Assembly (NCBI GenBank): GCA_964625755.1 | Contig: CAZVBR010000036.1 | Location: 1-7,159, forward strand | Origin: CAZVBR01 sp964625755 | GTDB taxonomy: Bacteria; Patescibacteriota; Minisyncoccia; Phycocordibacterales; XYD1-FULL-46-19 | Reading direction: 5' to 3' | DNA length: 7,159 bases | In this document: one piece after another, positions 6,758 through 7,159 of the stretch | How positions within the stretch are numbered: the first letter of the stretch is position 1 | Layout: each line of letters starts with the position of its first letter | Position numbers and translations under genes: made by a program | Notes under the pieces: model-generated | The model's input: only the letters and a program-made list of their open reading frames with translations | Told to the model about the DNA's origin: nothing | The model's database searches: none

Positions 6758-6759
6758 AT

Positions 6760-7023
6760 ATGAACATGAAAACCAAAAAATCAAATCAAAAAAATAAGTG
6801 TCGAGGGTTCACTCTAGCCGAATCCACGATCGTGTCTGGAATGGTGATTAGCTCTATGGTTTTGGTCACTGTAAACACTGTCGAAATCGGAAAAGAAGTT
6901 GAAACAGAATTAAATGAAGCAGTCGGGGGATATCAAGAGGTATTAAGTGAAGTGGAGTATAACATGGGACGAAGTAATCACGAGACCGAGGATGTCCTGA
7001 ATCAAATTTCGAAGTTTAGGTGA
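6760..7023 (+). CDS. Short type IV pilin-like protein with little or no globular domain
   Basis: This 87-residue protein has a basic 16-residue leader ending K-C-R-G, then F-T-L-A-E-S-T-I-V-S-G. Prepilin peptidase should cut after G16, with F17 at +1 and E21 at +5, giving a mature form of about 71 residues. The membrane helix (17-40) is unusually rich in Ser/Thr. The rest (about 41-87) is a charged, probably helical tail, without room for the usual pilin beta sheet. All three frames close within about 20 nt of the TGA, so this is not an obvious frameshift remnant. The only Cys is in the leader and would be removed. Starts at 6760 or 6766 (M3) are both possible, and neither has a Shine-Dalgarno sequence. 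A small hairpin (7018-7024/7031-7037) overlaps the stop. It could be a small structural pilin, an accessory subunit, or a non-pilin that uses the same signal. Its own consensus promoter and terminator suggest strong monocistronic expression. Confidence 0.85.
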   Translation: MNMKTKKSNQKNKCRGFTLAESTIVSGMVISSMVLVTVNTVEIGKEVETELNEAVGGYQEVLSEVEYNMGRSNHETEDVLNQISKFR

Positions 7024-7097
7024 TCTAAAAATCATCTAGAAATTTGCCAAACCGCCAAGACAAACTCGAAGACAAAACCCAAGAAAAAACTCTCCCG

Positions 7098-7138
7098 AAT
7101 AAAATACCTCGCAGCAAGCTGACGAGGTATTTTATTTT
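7098..7138 (+). terminator. Strong intrinsic terminator after the short pilin gene
   Basis: A 14-bp perfect stem, AATAAAATACCTCG (7098-7111) with CGAGGTATTTTATT (7123-7136), is extended inside the 11-nt loop by CAGC/GCTG. The GC-rich upper stem runs directly into a T-rich tract (TATTTTATTTT) in the plus direction. It sits 75 nt past the pilin stop. The 74 nt between them (7024-7097) are A-rich and hold no gene. Confidence 0.85.
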
Positions 7139-7158
7139 GAGAACCCCTCGGTTCTCAA
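7137..7158. repeat. Second perfect hairpin at the right edge of the window
   Basis: TTGAGAACC (7137-7145) and GGTTCTCAA (7150-7158) form a 9-bp perfect inverted repeat around CCTC, immediately after the intrinsic terminator. The sequence ends one base later, so a following T-run cannot be seen. It may be a back-up terminator, a terminator of a convergent gene to the right, or a dispersed repeat unit. Confidence 0.5.
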
Positions 7159-7159
7159 C

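Larger units (their letters stand above)
6523..6759 (+). promoter_or_regulatory. Long hairpin-rich 5' leader (possible regulatory RNA or ncRNA) ahead of the short pilin gene
   Basis: About 237 nt lie between the predicted transcription start and the pilin ATG, with no convincing gene. Visible elements: AAGTGAC (6545-6551) pairs with GTTACTT (6566-6572). AAGGTAA (6557-6563) pairs with TTACTTT (6567-6573), competing with the first. A longer arm at 6583-6625 has the core TCTGATTT/AAATTAGA (6594-6601/6608-6615), flanked by TGG/CCA and GGTA/TGCC. The palindrome CCTGATCAGG is at 6652-6661. ATCTT/AAGAT pair at 6672-6687, GACGG/CCGTC at 6698-6716, and AAATTAAA/TTTAATTT at 6738-6757. I could not match it to 6S, SRP, tmRNA, RNase P or a known riboswitch such as GEMM (c-di-GMP). 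No terminator separates it from the pilin gene, so a leader is more likely than an independent RNA gene. Function unknown. Confidence 0.5.

Noticed and set aside
6523..6759. GEMM-type c-di-GMP riboswitch upstream of a pilin
   Set aside because: The context is attractive because such riboswitches control pilins elsewhere. The conserved G-C-A-A-A and tetraloop-receptor segments of GEMM are not visible.
6760..7097. Small pilin as a frameshifted remnant of a longer pilin
   Set aside because: The other two frames close within about 20 nt after the TGA and the following sequence up to the terminator has no pilin-like coding character.
1..7159. CRISPR array, tRNA, rRNA or insertion sequence
   Set aside because: No spaced direct repeats, cloverleaf, rRNA motifs or transposase with terminal repeats were seen.

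Overview
The window carries one face of a type IV pilus locus. The gene set and several family signatures suggest a member of the Patescibacteria (CPR). These signatures are a very large PilX-like protein whose C-terminal part ends in a 'Y-D-x-G-L-x-x-x-x-F-x-S-G-P' pattern, a PilV-like pilin with an 'A-x-x-L-A-x-E-G-L-E-A-x-R-x-x-R-D' helix, and a PilB ATPase with a divergent N-terminus. This placement rests on remembered family patterns, not on a search. TGA ends two of the genes, so the standard bacterial code applies and the recoded Gracilibacteria/Absconditabacteria lineages are unlikely.

Positions 1-6365 form a single minus-strand operon, read from right to left: pilB (motor ATPase), pilC (inner-membrane platform), three type IV pilin-like proteins (GspH/FimT-like, PilV-like, PilW-like), and a PilX-like protein of at least 588 residues that runs off the left edge. 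Spacers are 27, 28 and 11 bp, and two junctions overlap, so the genes are almost certainly co-transcribed. The pilin-like genes are ordered as in minor-pilin clusters that form the initiation/tip complex. The PilX-like protein looks like the tip adhesin: it has an N-terminal membrane helix, an inserted domain resembling a jelly-roll, and a C-terminal parallel beta repeat region. No prepilin peptidase, PilT, PilM/N/O or typical full-length major pilin is in the window.

Positions 6366-6759 are an AT-rich intergenic region between divergent transcription units. The pil operon appears to start from an extended -10 promoter so close to the pilB ATG that the mRNA should be leaderless or nearly so. 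On the plus strand, a perfect-consensus sigma70 promoter (TTGACA-17-TATAAT) drives a roughly 237-nt hairpin-rich leader ahead of a very short pilin gene (87 aa, about 71 aa mature). That unit closes with a strong intrinsic terminator at 7098-7138. A second perfect hairpin sits at the right edge.

The most unusual parts are the structured leader with its small, nearly domain-less pilin, the domain insertion in the PilX-like protein, the cysteine-free PilB, and the general lack of Shine-Dalgarno sequences at starts.
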